Assembly: GCA_029246505.1 (NCBI GenBank)
Contig: JAQWNC010000002.1
Coordinates: forward strand, 1-64,000
DNA length: 64,000 nt
Source of the DNA: Arenicellaceae bacterium
GTDB taxonomy: Bacteria; Pseudomonadota; Gammaproteobacteria; Arenicellales; Arenicellaceae
Direction: 5' to 3'
Numbering within the stretch: position 1 is the stretch's first letter; every line of letters begins with the position of its first letter. The position numbers and the translations under genes were made by a program. Below, piece by piece: positions 17,087-26,785 of the stretch. The notes under the pieces were generated by a model. That model made no database searches. It saw nothing but the letters and a program-made list of their open reading frames with translations, and was not told the DNA's origin.

Positions 17087-18895
17087 ATGAAACTCAGGAA
17101 TATTGCCATCATCGCGCACGTCGATCATGGCAAAACTACATTGGTCGACAAGTTGCTAGAATGCAGCGGCGCATTAGATGCGAGAAAAGTGCCTATTGAG
17201 CGGATGATGGACAGTAATGACCTTGAGAAAGAACGTGGTATCACGATTCTGGCCAAGAACACTGCCATTGAATGGAAAGACCATAGAATAAATATTGTGG
17301 ATACGCCTGGCCATGCTGACTTCGGTGGCGAAGTAGAGCGTATCTTGTCGATGGTTGATTCGGTATTGCTTTTGGTTGATGCGGTTGAAGGGCCGATGCC
17401 GCAAACAAGGTTTGTTACACAAAAAGCCTTCTCGCATGGATTAAACCCGATATTGGTTATCAATAAAATTGATCGTGATGGCGCACGCTCAAATTGGGTA
17501 ATCGACCAGACTTTTGATTTGTTTGATAGCTTGGGTGCCAACGACACGCAGCTTGATTTTCCGATTATTTATACTTCAGCATTACAAGGCTATTCGACCG
17601 ACGATCCATCTGTAAAAGCAGAGGATATGTCCGGGCTGTTGGACTGGGTTATCGATAAGGTACCGCCACCGGAAGTTTCGTTGGACGGTGGCTTGCAGAT
17701 GCAAATTTCTCAACTTGATTACTCCTCCTATGTTGGCGTTATAGGTGTTGGGCGTATTACTCGAGGTCAAATTAAAACTAATGCAAGAGTTACTGTTGTC
17801 AATAGAAAGGGCGATTCCAGGAATGCCAAGATCGGACAGATTCTAGGTTTTAGCGGGCTAGAGAGAATTGAAATTCCGTATGCGAGTGCGGGTGATATCG
17901 TCGCTATTTCCGGGGTCGAGAATTTGGCTATTTCGGATACTGTATGCGACCGCGACGATGTTCGGGCTTTGCCTCCACTAAGTGTTGATGAGCCTACAGT
18001 AAGCATGAATTTTCAAGTCAACACTTCCCCGTTAGCCGGCCAGGAAGGCAAGTACTTGACTTCCAGGCAGATTCGAGATCGTTTACAACGTGAGCTATTA
18101 CATAATGTCGCGTTGCGGGTAGACGATACTGACGACCCTGATAAATTTAAGGTATCGGGCCGCGGTGAGCTGCATTTATCTGTGCTGCTAGAAACTATGA
18201 GACGAGAGGGATTTGAGCTTGCAGTTTCACGACCGGAAGTTATTTTTAAGGAGGTGGACGGTGAGATCCATGAACCTTTTGAGCTGCTTACGGTTGACGT
18301 CCCTGAAGAAAAACAAGGGGATACCATGAAAGCCCTGGCAGAACGAGGTGGTGATGTACAAAACATGATGCCTGATGGCAATGGCCGGATTCGTTTAGAT
18401 TACATAATTCCATCACGGGGGCTTATCGGTTTTCAAACCGATTTTCTTACGCTTACCTCTGGAGCCGGACTGATCTACCACGTTTTTGATAGATACGCGC
18501 TGCGTAAAAAACCTGATTTTGGGCAGCGTCAAAATGGTGTTCTGGTCTCTATGGCCTCTGGTAAGGCATTGGCTTATGCATTATTTAATTTGCAGGAACG
18601 TGGACGCTTAATGATTAGCCACGCTCAGATCGTCTATGAAGGGCTTGTAGTTGGTATCCATTCACGTGAAAACGATTTGGTGGTGAATCCGTTAAAGGGT
18701 AAACAATTAACGAATGTACGCGCTTCTGGTAAAGACGATGCTATTTTACTGGTACCTCCGGTTAAGCTAACACTTGAATCGGCACTTGAATTCATTAATG
18801 ACGACGAGTTAGTTGAAATCACACCAAAGACGATCCGTATTCGTAAAACCTTCCTCAAAGAGCATGAGCGCAAACGCGCTTCACGTGAAGCCTGA
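17087..18895 (+). CDS. typA: Ribosome-associated translational GTPase TypA/BipA
   Basis: This 602-residue translation-factor GTPase has G1 AHVDHGKTTLVD, G2 with ERGITI, G3 DTPGHADFGGEV and G4 NKID. An EF-Tu domain 2, EF-G-like domains III and V (GRGELHLSVLLETMRREGFEL, SRGLIGFQTDFLTLTSG) and the TypA-specific C-terminal domain ending RIRKTFLKEHERKR follow. TypA binds ribosomes and affects 50S assembly, cold growth and stress responses. The gene appears to be a single transcription unit. Confidence 0.97.
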   Translation: MKLRNIAIIAHVDHGKTTLVDKLLECSGALDARKVPIERMMDSNDLEKERGITILAKNTAIEWKDHRINIVDTPGHADFGGEVERILSMVDSVLLLVDAVEGPMPQTRFVTQKAFSHGLNPILVINKIDRDGARSNWVIDQTFDLFDSLGANDTQLDFPIIYTSALQGYSTDDPSVKAEDMSGLLDWVIDKVPPPEVSLDGGLQMQISQLDYSSYVGVIGVGRITRGQIKTNARVTVVNRKGDSRNAKIGQILGFSGLERIEIPYASAGDIVAISGVENLAISDTVCDRDDVRALPPLSVDEPTVSMNFQVNTSPLAGQEGKYLTSRQIRDRLQRELLHNVALRVDDTDDPDKFKVSGRGELHLSVLLETMRREGFELAVSRPEVIFKEVDGEIHEPFELLTVDVPEEKQGDTMKALAERGGDVQNMMPDGNGRIRLDYIIPSRGLIGFQTDFLTLTSGAGLIYHVFDRYALRKKPDFGQRQNGVLVSMASGKALAYALFNLQERGRLMISHAQIVYEGLVVGIHSRENDLVVNPLKGKQLTNVRASGKDDAILLVPPVKLTLESALEFINDDELVEITPKTIRIRKTFLKEHERKRASREA

Positions 18896-19219
18896 TTTGA
18901 GCAGCTCATACTTGGTAAAGTGTGGTGAAATACTTCTGTGCAATAAGAGCGCTGAGATTTAGAATGCATGGATGCCTGTTGCAATAGGCATCCGTTAACG
19001 ACCAGCTGCCAGTTATCAGCAGTAATGTCCTAGCCCATAGTTTAGATATGCGGGTTAGATATAGGGTTTAGCAATAAGCTTTAAGTAGTAAACGTTAGCT
19101 ATTTTGCTCAGTGCTAGTTTAGGTTTACATGTAGGTTTGGGTGGATTTATGCTTCGAAAATACTTTGATCGAGGAACTCAGTTTGTAGATGCCACTTTGT
19201 GGATCGAGCAGGATTAGCA
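18896..19219 (+). other. Intergenic region with one strong hairpin
   Basis: This stretch of 324 bp between typA and the DUF1178 gene contains GGATGCCT / AGGCATCC (18970-18977 and 18986-18993), a perfect 8-bp stem with an 8-nt loop. It has no T-run after it but is the best candidate for the typA transcript end. A tiny frame at 19149-19217 (MLRKYFDRG, 22 codons) ends just before the next gene; I cannot tell whether it is translated. Nothing else is recognisable. Confidence 0.4.
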
Positions 19220-19660
19220 GTGGTCATTTTTGATCTTCAATGCGAAGGTTTGCATGTTTTTGAGGGTTGGTTTTCATCACCCGATGATTTAAAAGCCCAG
19301 TTAGAGAAGGGAATGGTGATTTGCCCTATATGTGATGATAAAAATGTCCATAAAATTCCTACGGCTTCAAAGCTCGTCCGCAGTTCACCTAGTGAAGAAT
19401 TAAAAGCAGGCGCTAGTACAGCGCTGCTATATAAGCACCAGCAAGACTTTCTTCGTAAAGTTCACACTCATATAGAAAAAAATTATGAAGATGTTGGCAC
19501 TAAATTTGCCGATCAAGCATTAAAGATGCATCAGGGTGAAATGGAGCAAAAGGGCATACGCGGGTCAGCAACCAAGGATCAGGTTCATGAACTTAATAAG
19601 GCCGGAGTTGAGGCAGTTTCTATTCCTAAAAAACCACCTACTAAGAATCAAATAAACTGA
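19220..19660 (+). CDS. DUF1178 family protein
   Basis: This protein of about 146 residues begins VIFDLQCEGLHVFEGWFSS, typical of DUF1178, with a zinc-ribbon-like cysteine set (LQC near the start, then ICPICDDKNVHKIP). I place the start at GTG 19220 because an AGGA lies six bases upstream (19210-19213) and family members start at this MVIFDLQC position. An upstream GTG at 19199 is less likely. The function is not known. Confidence 0.8.
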   Translation: MVIFDLQCEGLHVFEGWFSSPDDLKAQLEKGMVICPICDDKNVHKIPTASKLVRSSPSEELKAGASTALLYKHQQDFLRKVHTHIEKNYEDVGTKFADQALKMHQGEMEQKGIRGSATKDQVHELNKAGVEAVSIPKKPPTKNQIN

Positions 19661-19752
19661 ATTTACAATAAGTTAGCATTAGTGCGTTGAGTGATTAATC
19701 ACCCGAATTTTGGGCGTTCAGGTAGTTCAGTTTATGCGGCTTCTGATACCTC

Positions 19753-21951
19753 TCATTTTGCGCTCTCGATACTAGTCAGCGGGAAAGATATCCGAAACGT
19801 AACACCATCCCCAAGCACGTTATTTCTGGCGCTCACATTTCCCTGATGAAAGCGCGCGATTAAGGTAACGATGTATAAGCCCATACCAAGACGAGTCTTT
19901 TTAGCATCTGACCTACCTAAGGATACTAGGGGTTCAAAAATTCGTTCAGCCATACCTTCAGGCAATATTTTTCCTTGATTGGCAATATCCAATATCACAT
20001 GTCCATGTAATTCTCTGACAATTAGTCGAATTGGTGTGCCGGGTACGGCAAAGTCCAAAGCATTGTCAATCAACTTATCTAACATCTGGACAATGTGATC
20101 TGGGTGACCATCTATATATGACGGTTGTTTGAACACAGAGAAGCGAAATTCGCGATCAGGATGAGTGTGACGACAACCATCAACATAATCTTCAAGCATT
20201 TTCGGAAAGTCGAAGACTTCTCTTTCATCGAGTTGCATGGCTTGTTCTAGGTTTGCAGCTTCAGTAAGGTTTTTTAATATTGAACGAATTCTTTGCAAGC
20301 CAGATTGCGCCCTACTCATATATTTACTGTCTGCCGATAACGGGTGCTCCTTACTTAAATTGTCCAATGAAGAATTGACTACGTTTAGCGGGTTGCTAAC
20401 TTCATGGGCCAACGTATCTGGCAGGCCCTCCAGGTAATTTGTATATTGTGACAAACGCCCCAGCATGTCGTTTACACTTCGTGACAGGTCGCCAATTTCA
20501 TCGCCAGCTTTAGCTTCCGCGGCTACCGCCGTTTGAATAATTCGCCCATCTCTGTCAATTGCACCGTCGGTTGCATTGCGTAATCTGGTAATTCTCAGGG
20601 TTAACCTTGAAGCAAATATAAATATAGCGGCAATTACCCCAATAAGAATGAGCAAGGTGGCACCAATGACTTTTTCTAGCACTGCTTGTTGCTGATACAG
20701 CACCTCATCATCACTCTGTTCAACGACTACAGCCCCAATAACATTATCCGCGAGCCATATCGGATGGGCCGCCATAACGATTACTCGCTCACTATCAGTT
20801 GAGCCCGATATACGGCTTGAACTCGGAGTACCATTCAGGGCTTGTTTTATAATCTCTTGGTTTAGGACGGCATCAGGCTCCCCGGTAAAAGTAATATTTG
20901 CGCTATCGAGATTCGTTTCTCCAATAAGTTCAAATATATAGCTTATTAATAGGTTATATACGCCTTCTAATCGACCTAGATAGCCAAATGTAGAACTACG
21001 GTTAATATTCTCGTCAGGTTGGCTTAACTCACCTAGTACCGTGCGTATATTACCTTCGCTATCCAACACCCAAATACGGCTATCCGGGCGATCAAGTGAC
21101 CTAAGAATTCTGGTAATTTCGGGAGATGACACCACTACGCGGCTCAAGCTGGCAGACTCAAATTCAGGGTTAAACGGTACAATGTCTTGAACGGTTCTGC
21201 CTAGGCTGTCGTCTACGTCCACGATTTCCATTTGTATTCGAGCATCGCTGGAAAGCAAATAACGTGGAACTCGTAATTCAATCCTATAACCGTTATTACT
21301 GTTCTGAATATTAGCGGCCATATCGTAATTAGGGTCCCCACTTAGAGGGTACTCCCAGGCTTGGTCCATCAAATAGACGCTCATTCTGCCGGGCTCCTCA
21401 GCAGTAAATAAATATCGATTCTCGCCTACGGCAGGGCTCTGTAAAGTAATACGAAGTTGATCTGAGGTATCAAGTCGTACCATTTCAATATTCCTGCTTA
21501 CGTAAAAATCATCTTCAACGTCAAAAAATGCAAATACGTAGGCGCCACGGTAACCAACCGTGTGTCTAACCAGTAAGTTTTCAGCCAATTCACCTTCGAG
21601 GTTCATCGCAAATGTGGTTGAACTTAATATTTCCTCACCCCAATCTTCAAGTTCACCATCCAAATTTATGAAACTTGGAAGAGGGTGGGCGTAAATATCA
21701 CCTGGTTCGGCGGTGAGTACCTCTTCTTCGTCACTAAGAAACAGCTCCGGGCGATCATGTAGAACCGTTGCAATCGCCCGCACGGTCAAGGTAAGAGCAT
21801 TTTCCTGACCAGCTAGTAAAAAAGACTTCATATCACGTACGTATACGTATGCTGTCCATGGGATTGTTAATAACAAAATGCTAACCAGAGCGAGCTTGGT
21901 TCGAATCGAAAATCCAAACCTTTGTTGTGTTTTATTGTTAGCTCGCACCAT
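19753..21951 (-). CDS. pdsS: Sensor histidine kinase, proteobacterial dedicated-sortase type (PdsS-like)
   Basis: This 732-residue kinase has TM1 at about 17-36. A long periplasmic domain contains at about 95-250 a stretch resembling carbohydrate-binding family 9 modules (INLDGELEDWGEE, VRHTVGYRGAYVFAFFDVED). TM2 is at about 425-450, then a HAMP-like segment, a HisKA domain with LAHEVSNPLNVVNSSL and a HATPase with LIDNALDFA and GLGMGLYIV. The whole architecture matches the kinase family called marine_sort_HK (PdsS), which normally sits with a sortase and its target. No sortase, vWA/VIT target or PdsO is present here. It follows the regulator with a 2-bp gap. Family call is from memory of the sequence type. 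Confidence 0.8.
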   Translation of the reverse strand: MVRANNKTQQRFGFSIRTKLALVSILLLTIPWTAYVYVRDMKSFLLAGQENALTLTVRAIATVLHDRPELFLSDEEEVLTAEPGDIYAHPLPSFINLDGELEDWGEEILSSTTFAMNLEGELAENLLVRHTVGYRGAYVFAFFDVEDDFYVSRNIEMVRLDTSDQLRITLQSPAVGENRYLFTAEEPGRMSVYLMDQAWEYPLSGDPNYDMAANIQNSNNGYRIELRVPRYLLSSDARIQMEIVDVDDSLGRTVQDIVPFNPEFESASLSRVVVSSPEITRILRSLDRPDSRIWVLDSEGNIRTVLGELSQPDENINRSSTFGYLGRLEGVYNLLISYIFELIGETNLDSANITFTGEPDAVLNQEIIKQALNGTPSSSRISGSTDSERVIVMAAHPIWLADNVIGAVVVEQSDDEVLYQQQAVLEKVIGATLLILIGVIAAIFIFASRLTLRITRLRNATDGAIDRDGRIIQTAVAAEAKAGDEIGDLSRSVNDMLGRLSQYTNYLEGLPDTLAHEVSNPLNVVNSSLDNLSKEHPLSADSKYMSRAQSGLQRIRSILKNLTEAANLEQAMQLDEREVFDFPKMLEDYVDGCRHTHPDREFRFSVFKQPSYIDGHPDHIVQMLDKLIDNALDFAVPGTPIRLIVRELHGHVILDIANQGKILPEGMAERIFEPLVSLGRSDAKKTRLGMGLYIVTLIARFHQGNVSARNNVLGDGVTFRISFPLTSIESAK

Positions 21952-21953
21952 TC

Positions 21954-22652
21954 TTATTTCAACCAGCGATAGCCTACGCCGAACACGGTTTCAATATGTT
22001 TAAAGTTTCTGTCGGCCTCAATAAATTTTTTACGAACTCTACGTACGTACCCGTTTATGGTATTTTTTTCTACGTACGTCTGACGCGTAACCTGCATAAT
22101 ATTATCATATGTTTTTACAATCCCCGGTCTGTGCGCTAAGGCTTCGACTATCCAGAACTCAGTCAGCGTTAGGCTTATTGGGTGCCCCTGCCATGATATG
22201 GACATCGAATTAGGATCAATTATCAAGTCTCCTCTTTCTAGTCGATGTTGATTGGCAATCTCTTCTGGCTCGTTCAAGCTATTTACGATTCGGAATAAAG
22301 AATTAACCCGCACAGTCAAAAACTCCATACTCAGTGGCTTGGTTAAATAGTCCCATGCATCAAGCCTAAGTCCGGATACTCTGTCGATATCACTATCGCG
22401 TGCGGTCAAAAATATTATGGGCAAGCGTGGTGCAATCGCTCTTAAGTCCCGGCATAAATCAAAGCCACCATCCATTTCATTTTCCAGCATGATATCCAGG
22501 ATTGCCAAGTCTGGAAGGTTACTTTTCATACCGGCTAAAGCGCTGGTACGATTCGCATAAGCAAGAACCTCATATCCGTTTGCGACAAGCGCGTCGGCAT
22601 AGTTTTCTCGTTGATCAAGATCGTCTTCAACGATCGCTACAAGCTGTGCCAT
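21954..22652 (-). CDS. pdsR: Response regulator, dedicated-sortase type (PdsR-like)
   Basis: This 232-residue regulator has a receiver domain with acidic pair D10-D11, phospho-acceptor D53 in LAILDIMLE and the conserved Lys in YLTKPLS. An OmpR-type winged helix follows (ISLTLTEFWIVEALAHRPG, NTINGYVRRVRKKF, VFGVGYRWL). The sequence, particularly MDGGFDLCRDLR and LTLTEFWIV, closely resembles the marine_sort_RR family. It is the first gene of a two-gene operon with the kinase. Its targets cannot be seen here. Confidence 0.85.
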   Translation of the reverse strand: MAQLVAIVEDDLDQRENYADALVANGYEVLAYANRTSALAGMKSNLPDLAILDIMLENEMDGGFDLCRDLRAIAPRLPIIFLTARDSDIDRVSGLRLDAWDYLTKPLSMEFLTVRVNSLFRIVNSLNEPEEIANQHRLERGDLIIDPNSMSISWQGHPISLTLTEFWIVEALAHRPGIVKTYDNIMQVTRQTYVEKNTINGYVRRVRKKFIEADRNFKHIETVFGVGYRWLK

Positions 22653-22908
22653 GGATATTTATACCTTTAGGTTTGTTATCTCGATTCTGGCTAATAAAAA
22701 ACCACATTATCACCACTTTTATACCCGCGAAAAGGGTGCTCTATAGTCTTTAATGAGCAACATCGGTAAACATAGCAAAGAAGATGTTGCTGATAAACGT
22801 GTTCAGGCAAAATTGGTTTAAAAAGCGGTATGTCGAGTGGGGCGCGACCCGTTAATCAAATTTTTTTGAGCATAGAGTGATGATAATGCAATTTGGAGTA
22901 CGAAGACT

Positions 22909-23130
22909 ATGACACACCAACTATTTGTCGCCCTCACCGACGATATTCTCTATGAGCACCCCGAGAATATTGACGGCCCGTTGGTTCCATATCAATCAGG
23001 AATGGAATGCCACCATTGGCTTACAATAGAGCTAAACCCTACTACGGAGCCGCCAGTGCGGCGTAAAAAGTTCATTGGCCGAGCAATTACCAATTTATCT
23101 ACGAGAAACCTATCTTTAGCGACACACTAA
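22909..23130 (+). CDS. Small hypothetical protein
   Basis: This 73-codon frame (MTHQLFVALTDDILYEHPEN) has a GGAG about 12 nt upstream, opposite in direction to the two-component pair. Composition looks protein-like: an acidic N-terminal half and a basic C-terminal half (VRRKKFIGR). I do not recognise the family. It could equally be a chance frame, and no coding context supports it. The 256 bp between it and the response-regulator start would hold promoters in both directions. Confidence 0.4.
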   Translation: MTHQLFVALTDDILYEHPENIDGPLVPYQSGMECHHWLTIELNPTTEPPVRRKKFIGRAITNLSTRNLSLATH

Positions 23131-23231
23131 GCCCTTAACGATATTTTTCATAGAGAGAGTGGGGCGGATGGAGGCGCACCTTTTTAGAGCTACTGACGGC
23201 TAAATAAACACGTTTAGTTTAAGGATAAAGT

Positions 23232-24632
23232 TTAAGGATTGAAAAACTCACGCCAACTCGGTGTGAATGATTTATGTATATAATCACCATCACTATTAAC
23301 TTTATAATTATCATTTAAATCTTTGATATTAATCATAATACATTCTAATGATTTAACTAAATAATCAATATCTTCTTGGGTGGTGTACAGCGCAAAGCTG
23401 GCCCTAACCATGCCGCGCTTTCTATTTATGTAATTCTCAAGTTGGTCTTTTGGTATGTCGTCAAGATCAAGATCCCATAATTCACTTTTAAGTAAGGAGC
23501 GAACATATGGGTGAGCGCAAAAGCATGCGTTTCTAACGGCAATTGCGTAATAATCACTTAAAATTGCCGCCACTAATCCATGGTCGATATCGGCAATATT
23601 AAAAGAGATTGCGGCAGCCCTTGGTAAAGCGAGGTCTCCATATACACTAATCTCCGGGACGGTAGCGAGTCGTTTCATGGCATATTCAGCGATTTCTTGA
23701 GAATGCTGTGCGATTGACTTAAACCCCATGTCACTTAATACCTTGAGCGTGTTAGCCAAAGCAATTACTCCTACGATATTTGGGGTGCCCGCTTGCTCTT
23801 TATAAGGACTATCAAGTAGTTCAAAACTTTCCGTGCTAACTTGTTTTACAGACCCACCACCTATATCAAATAGGGGTAGGGCGCTTAAGATCGTCTTCTT
23901 TGCGATTAAAACGCCTGGGGAGGAAGGTGTGTACACTTTATGGCCCGAAAACACCCAAAAGTCGGGCGTCTCATCCTCATTTACGCTTATTTCTGGCCCC
24001 AAACAGGAGGTTGATTGCGCTGCATCCACCAAAACGTACACATCATACTTATGGACTAACCGGCAAATTTCATCAACCGGAGTTTTGATGCCTGTAACGT
24101 TACTTAAGCTATTGATGGCTATGTAGTTTACTCTTTCTTTGTGTTCCTCAAGTAATGATTCGAGTTGATCCAGATCAAGCGCGCCATTATTCTCATTTGG
24201 CGGTTCAATTACGGGTATAAATACAGTTTTTTGGCTATTTAAGCGATGTGGTAGGTCATTGGAGTGGTGTTCCATGCCCGAAATGAACGTCACAGGCCTC
24301 TCAGGGCGTAATTTGGTTAGCCCACGGGCTATCCGATTAAATGCTGCCGTGCTGCCAGAACCTGCAAAAGCTAAATCGTACAATGTTTTCTCGAAACCAA
24401 GAGATTCGAGTATTGATCCTTGTGCCCAGGTATACGCCTCAGTTGTAATGCGTGCACTAAGATGTGCCTTGCTATGAGTGTTGGCGTAGAACGGCAGCAG
24501 TTCGGCGATACAATCCTGGGATGATTTAAGCCCAAGTGGAGATGCGGCAGCATCTAGGTGAACTCTACGATGGGTCTTACCATTAGCAAGAGGGAGTTCC
24601 GTGTCGATACCGACAAACTCAGGTATGTTCAA
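23232..24632 (-). CDS. Class V aminotransferase, SufS/Csd-like cysteine desulfurase homologue
   Basis: This 466-residue PLP enzyme has HLDAAASPLG, GSGSTAAFNRIARGL, GMEHHSNDLPHR (cofactor-stacking His), DAAQSTSC and the Schiff-base lysine near 232 in WVFSGHKVYTPSSPG. A late RNACFCAHPY near 370 offers a candidate catalytic cysteine. It is longer than SufS (about 406) and no suf, isc or csdE gene is nearby, so desulfurase activity is likely but unproven. An AT-rich palindrome (ATAATATATATTAT, 24664-24677) lies about 30 bp upstream of the start and could be a control site. Confidence 0.8.
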   Translation of the reverse strand: MNIPEFVGIDTELPLANGKTHRRVHLDAAASPLGLKSSQDCIAELLPFYANTHSKAHLSARITTEAYTWAQGSILESLGFEKTLYDLAFAGSGSTAAFNRIARGLTKLRPERPVTFISGMEHHSNDLPHRLNSQKTVFIPVIEPPNENNGALDLDQLESLLEEHKERVNYIAINSLSNVTGIKTPVDEICRLVHKYDVYVLVDAAQSTSCLGPEISVNEDETPDFWVFSGHKVYTPSSPGVLIAKKTILSALPLFDIGGGSVKQVSTESFELLDSPYKEQAGTPNIVGVIALANTLKVLSDMGFKSIAQHSQEIAEYAMKRLATVPEISVYGDLALPRAAAISFNIADIDHGLVAAILSDYYAIAVRNACFCAHPYVRSLLKSELWDLDLDDIPKDQLENYINRKRGMVRASFALYTTQEDIDYLVKSLECIMINIKDLNDNYKVNSDGDYIHKSFTPSWREFFNP

Positions 24633-24737
24633 TCTGGTTTATCCTTTATCCATATAATTTAACATAATATATATTATACGACATCTAATAAGTAATATAT
24701 TAGCATCATCCGATTAGACCTTTCGATAGATTACCAA

Positions 24738-25526
24738 TCAAGTTGAGTCAGTTACTGGTTTTGCGTGTGAAAATAGCCTGAAGAAGTTATCTGTAGTGGC
24801 CTCAGCGAGCTCGTTAAAGCTAATCCCTCTCAGTTCAGCAATATATTCTGCTGTATGTTTAACGTATGCGGGCTCATTAGTTTTTCCACGGTATGGTACT
24901 GGTGCCAAAAATGGAGAATCAGTTTCAACCAACAATCTATCTAGCGGTGTGCGTTTGGCGACTTCTTTTACTTTTTTGGCATTTTTAAATGTCACAATTC
25001 CAGACATAGATATATAAAAACCTATATCCAGTGCTTGTTTAGCAACATTCCAGTCTTCTGAGAAACAATGCATAACGCCACCACATTCAGAGGCTTGTTT
25101 TTCCACAAGTATCCTCATAGTGTCTGTTGCCGCGTCACGTGTATGAATTATTAATGGCTTTCCTGTGGTTTTACCTGCTTCTATATGAGCTATAAACCTA
25201 CTGTGCTGCCATTCCAGATCTCCCTCCGAACGGTAATAATCCAAACCTGTTTCACCAATAGCCACAATACGGTCATGATTAGCTAATTCGGTAAGGTGAG
25301 TTACCTCAACAGTATGAGATTCAGGTTCGTTTGGATGGATTCCAACGGACGCAAAGATATGTGGGTGACGTTCTGCAAAACTAAGTACTTGCGGGAAATC
25401 TTGTAGATTCACGCTGACACAGAGCATGTATCCGACGCCATTAAGTTCGGCATTTTTTAGTACAGCCAGTTCGTTTTCTGCGAGATCAGGAAAGTTTATG
25501 TGACAATGAGAGTCGACCAGTTTCAT
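24738..25526 (-). CDS. TatD family metal-dependent hydrolase (YcfH-like)
   Basis: This 262-residue TIM-barrel hydrolase has metal-ligand motifs VDSHCHINF, IGETGLDYYR, LIIHTRDA, MHCFS and LVETDSPFLAP in the order of TatD/YcfH enzymes. Such proteins act as metal-dependent nucleases or D-aminoacyl-type hydrolases. It is the last gene of the fatty-acid/replication cluster. In Pseudomonas a pilZ gene lies between holB and tatD; here only about 80 bp separate them. Confidence 0.92.
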   Translation of the reverse strand: MKLVDSHCHINFPDLAENELAVLKNAELNGVGYMLCVSVNLQDFPQVLSFAERHPHIFASVGIHPNEPESHTVEVTHLTELANHDRIVAIGETGLDYYRSEGDLEWQHSRFIAHIEAGKTTGKPLIIHTRDAATDTMRILVEKQASECGGVMHCFSEDWNVAKQALDIGFYISMSGIVTFKNAKKVKEVAKRTPLDRLLVETDSPFLAPVPYRGKTNEPAYVKHTAEYIAELRGISFNELAEATTDNFFRLFSHAKPVTDST

Positions 25527-25607
25527 GTGCGTAGCACCCGTGCGTAATATTAAGGTATAGTTGAAAAATAGGCCCTATACGGCACTTTATTTACCATTAG
25601 TCGATGC

Positions 25608-26699
25608 TCAGTTAGTTTTTCCAGCATTAGCCAAGTCGAATGCAAGCGACTCGATAATCAGCAACTTATCACTAGAGCCCGCCATCAGTTGGGCTGTTTT
25701 TAGAGTCTTTTGCCACATCGAAAATAGCTTTTTGGAGTTTAGTCGATTTCCCTGTCGGTGCAACCATTGCTTCTGTGCCTTATAAAATGCTGGTTCAACC
25801 TGCTCGCTGACTCGGCAGCGAATTAGGTCTGAAAATAGTTGCTGGGTAAGCTGCACAATTAGCTCTGGAGCGTCTTCATGCCATATCTTTGCTGCGCTTA
25901 GTGGTGCAGTCTTACCCATAAGAACATCGCACAGTTGACGCAGTAGATTCGAGTGCCTCTCTCGATCTCCGGTTTTGTGAAGTGCCAAAGCCAGCAGTGG
26001 AGCCCCGCCCGCGAAGGCCAATAAAACCTCGACATTATCGATGTTTTCTCCCCTTCCTGACTCCGTGCCGTTAGCTCCTGATTGGGTTGATTCTTGCAGC
26101 CAGTTTTGTGTAATTTCGCTACTGGGGCATCTAAAGTAAATCGGTGTACACCGGCTTCTTATTGTTGCAGGCAAGCTTTCAGGTTTATCGCTAAGCAATA
26201 AAAAAACTGTTTCACCAGGAGGTTCTTCGAGGTTTTTTAACAGAGAATTCGCGGCATTCGTGTTCATTGTACTGGCATCAGGTAAAACTACCACTCGTGA
26301 ACCATGGCCCACAGTTGTTGATACTATTGATTGTCTAAGGGAGCGTACCTGGTCTACAGAAATTATTTTCTTGGGCTTACGTGTACCACGTTCTCCCAGA
26401 TACCGGATGGCGAATTTAGCGAATATTGTGTCCGGCTGGGCATCAACGGATGCCTCACTCATTAGTACATGCATATCTGGGTGGGTGCCAGCTTCAAACA
26501 AGTTGCCAGCAGCGAAAGAATCCTGCTGCTCATTATCAAGTAATACATGGCGAGAGTAGGCTTCTGCCAGCGCTTTCTTTCCTAGGCCATAAGCACCACA
26601 AAACAATAAGGCGTGGGGTTTTCTACCTGATTCAGATTTCGCAATTAAATTATCCCAAACTACTTTATTCCATGGATGGATTTTGGTGAGAGGGGTCAT
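25608..26699 (-). CDS. holB: DNA polymerase III delta' subunit HolB
   Basis: This 363-residue clamp-loader subunit has a degenerate Walker A-like CGAYGLGKKALAEA near residue 35 and, further on, SVDQVRSLRQSI, LPDASTMNTNAANSLLKNLEEPP and the sensor-1 like LLLSDKPESLPATIRSRC. The catalytically silent P-loop region agrees with a delta' rather than gamma/tau role. Placed between tmk and tatD as in related genomes. Confidence 0.93.
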   Translation of the reverse strand: MTPLTKIHPWNKVVWDNLIAKSESGRKPHALLFCGAYGLGKKALAEAYSRHVLLDNEQQDSFAAGNLFEAGTHPDMHVLMSEASVDAQPDTIFAKFAIRYLGERGTRKPKKIISVDQVRSLRQSIVSTTVGHGSRVVVLPDASTMNTNAANSLLKNLEEPPGETVFLLLSDKPESLPATIRSRCTPIYFRCPSSEITQNWLQESTQSGANGTESGRGENIDNVEVLLAFAGGAPLLALALHKTGDRERHSNLLRQLCDVLMGKTAPLSAAKIWHEDAPELIVQLTQQLFSDLIRCRVSEQVEPAFYKAQKQWLHRQGNRLNSKKLFSMWQKTLKTAQLMAGSSDKLLIIESLAFDLANAGKTN

Positions 26700-26785
26700 A
26701 TTAGAATAAGTTCAATTTCTCCATATATTAAAAATCAACGGTTTTACCGGCTATTTCAGATATTTACGCTCATAAATTTCATTAC

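Noticed and set aside
19149-19217. 22-codon frame just before the DUF1178 gene
   Set aside because: It could be a leader peptide but has no ribosome site or conserved composition; reported only within the intergenic entry.
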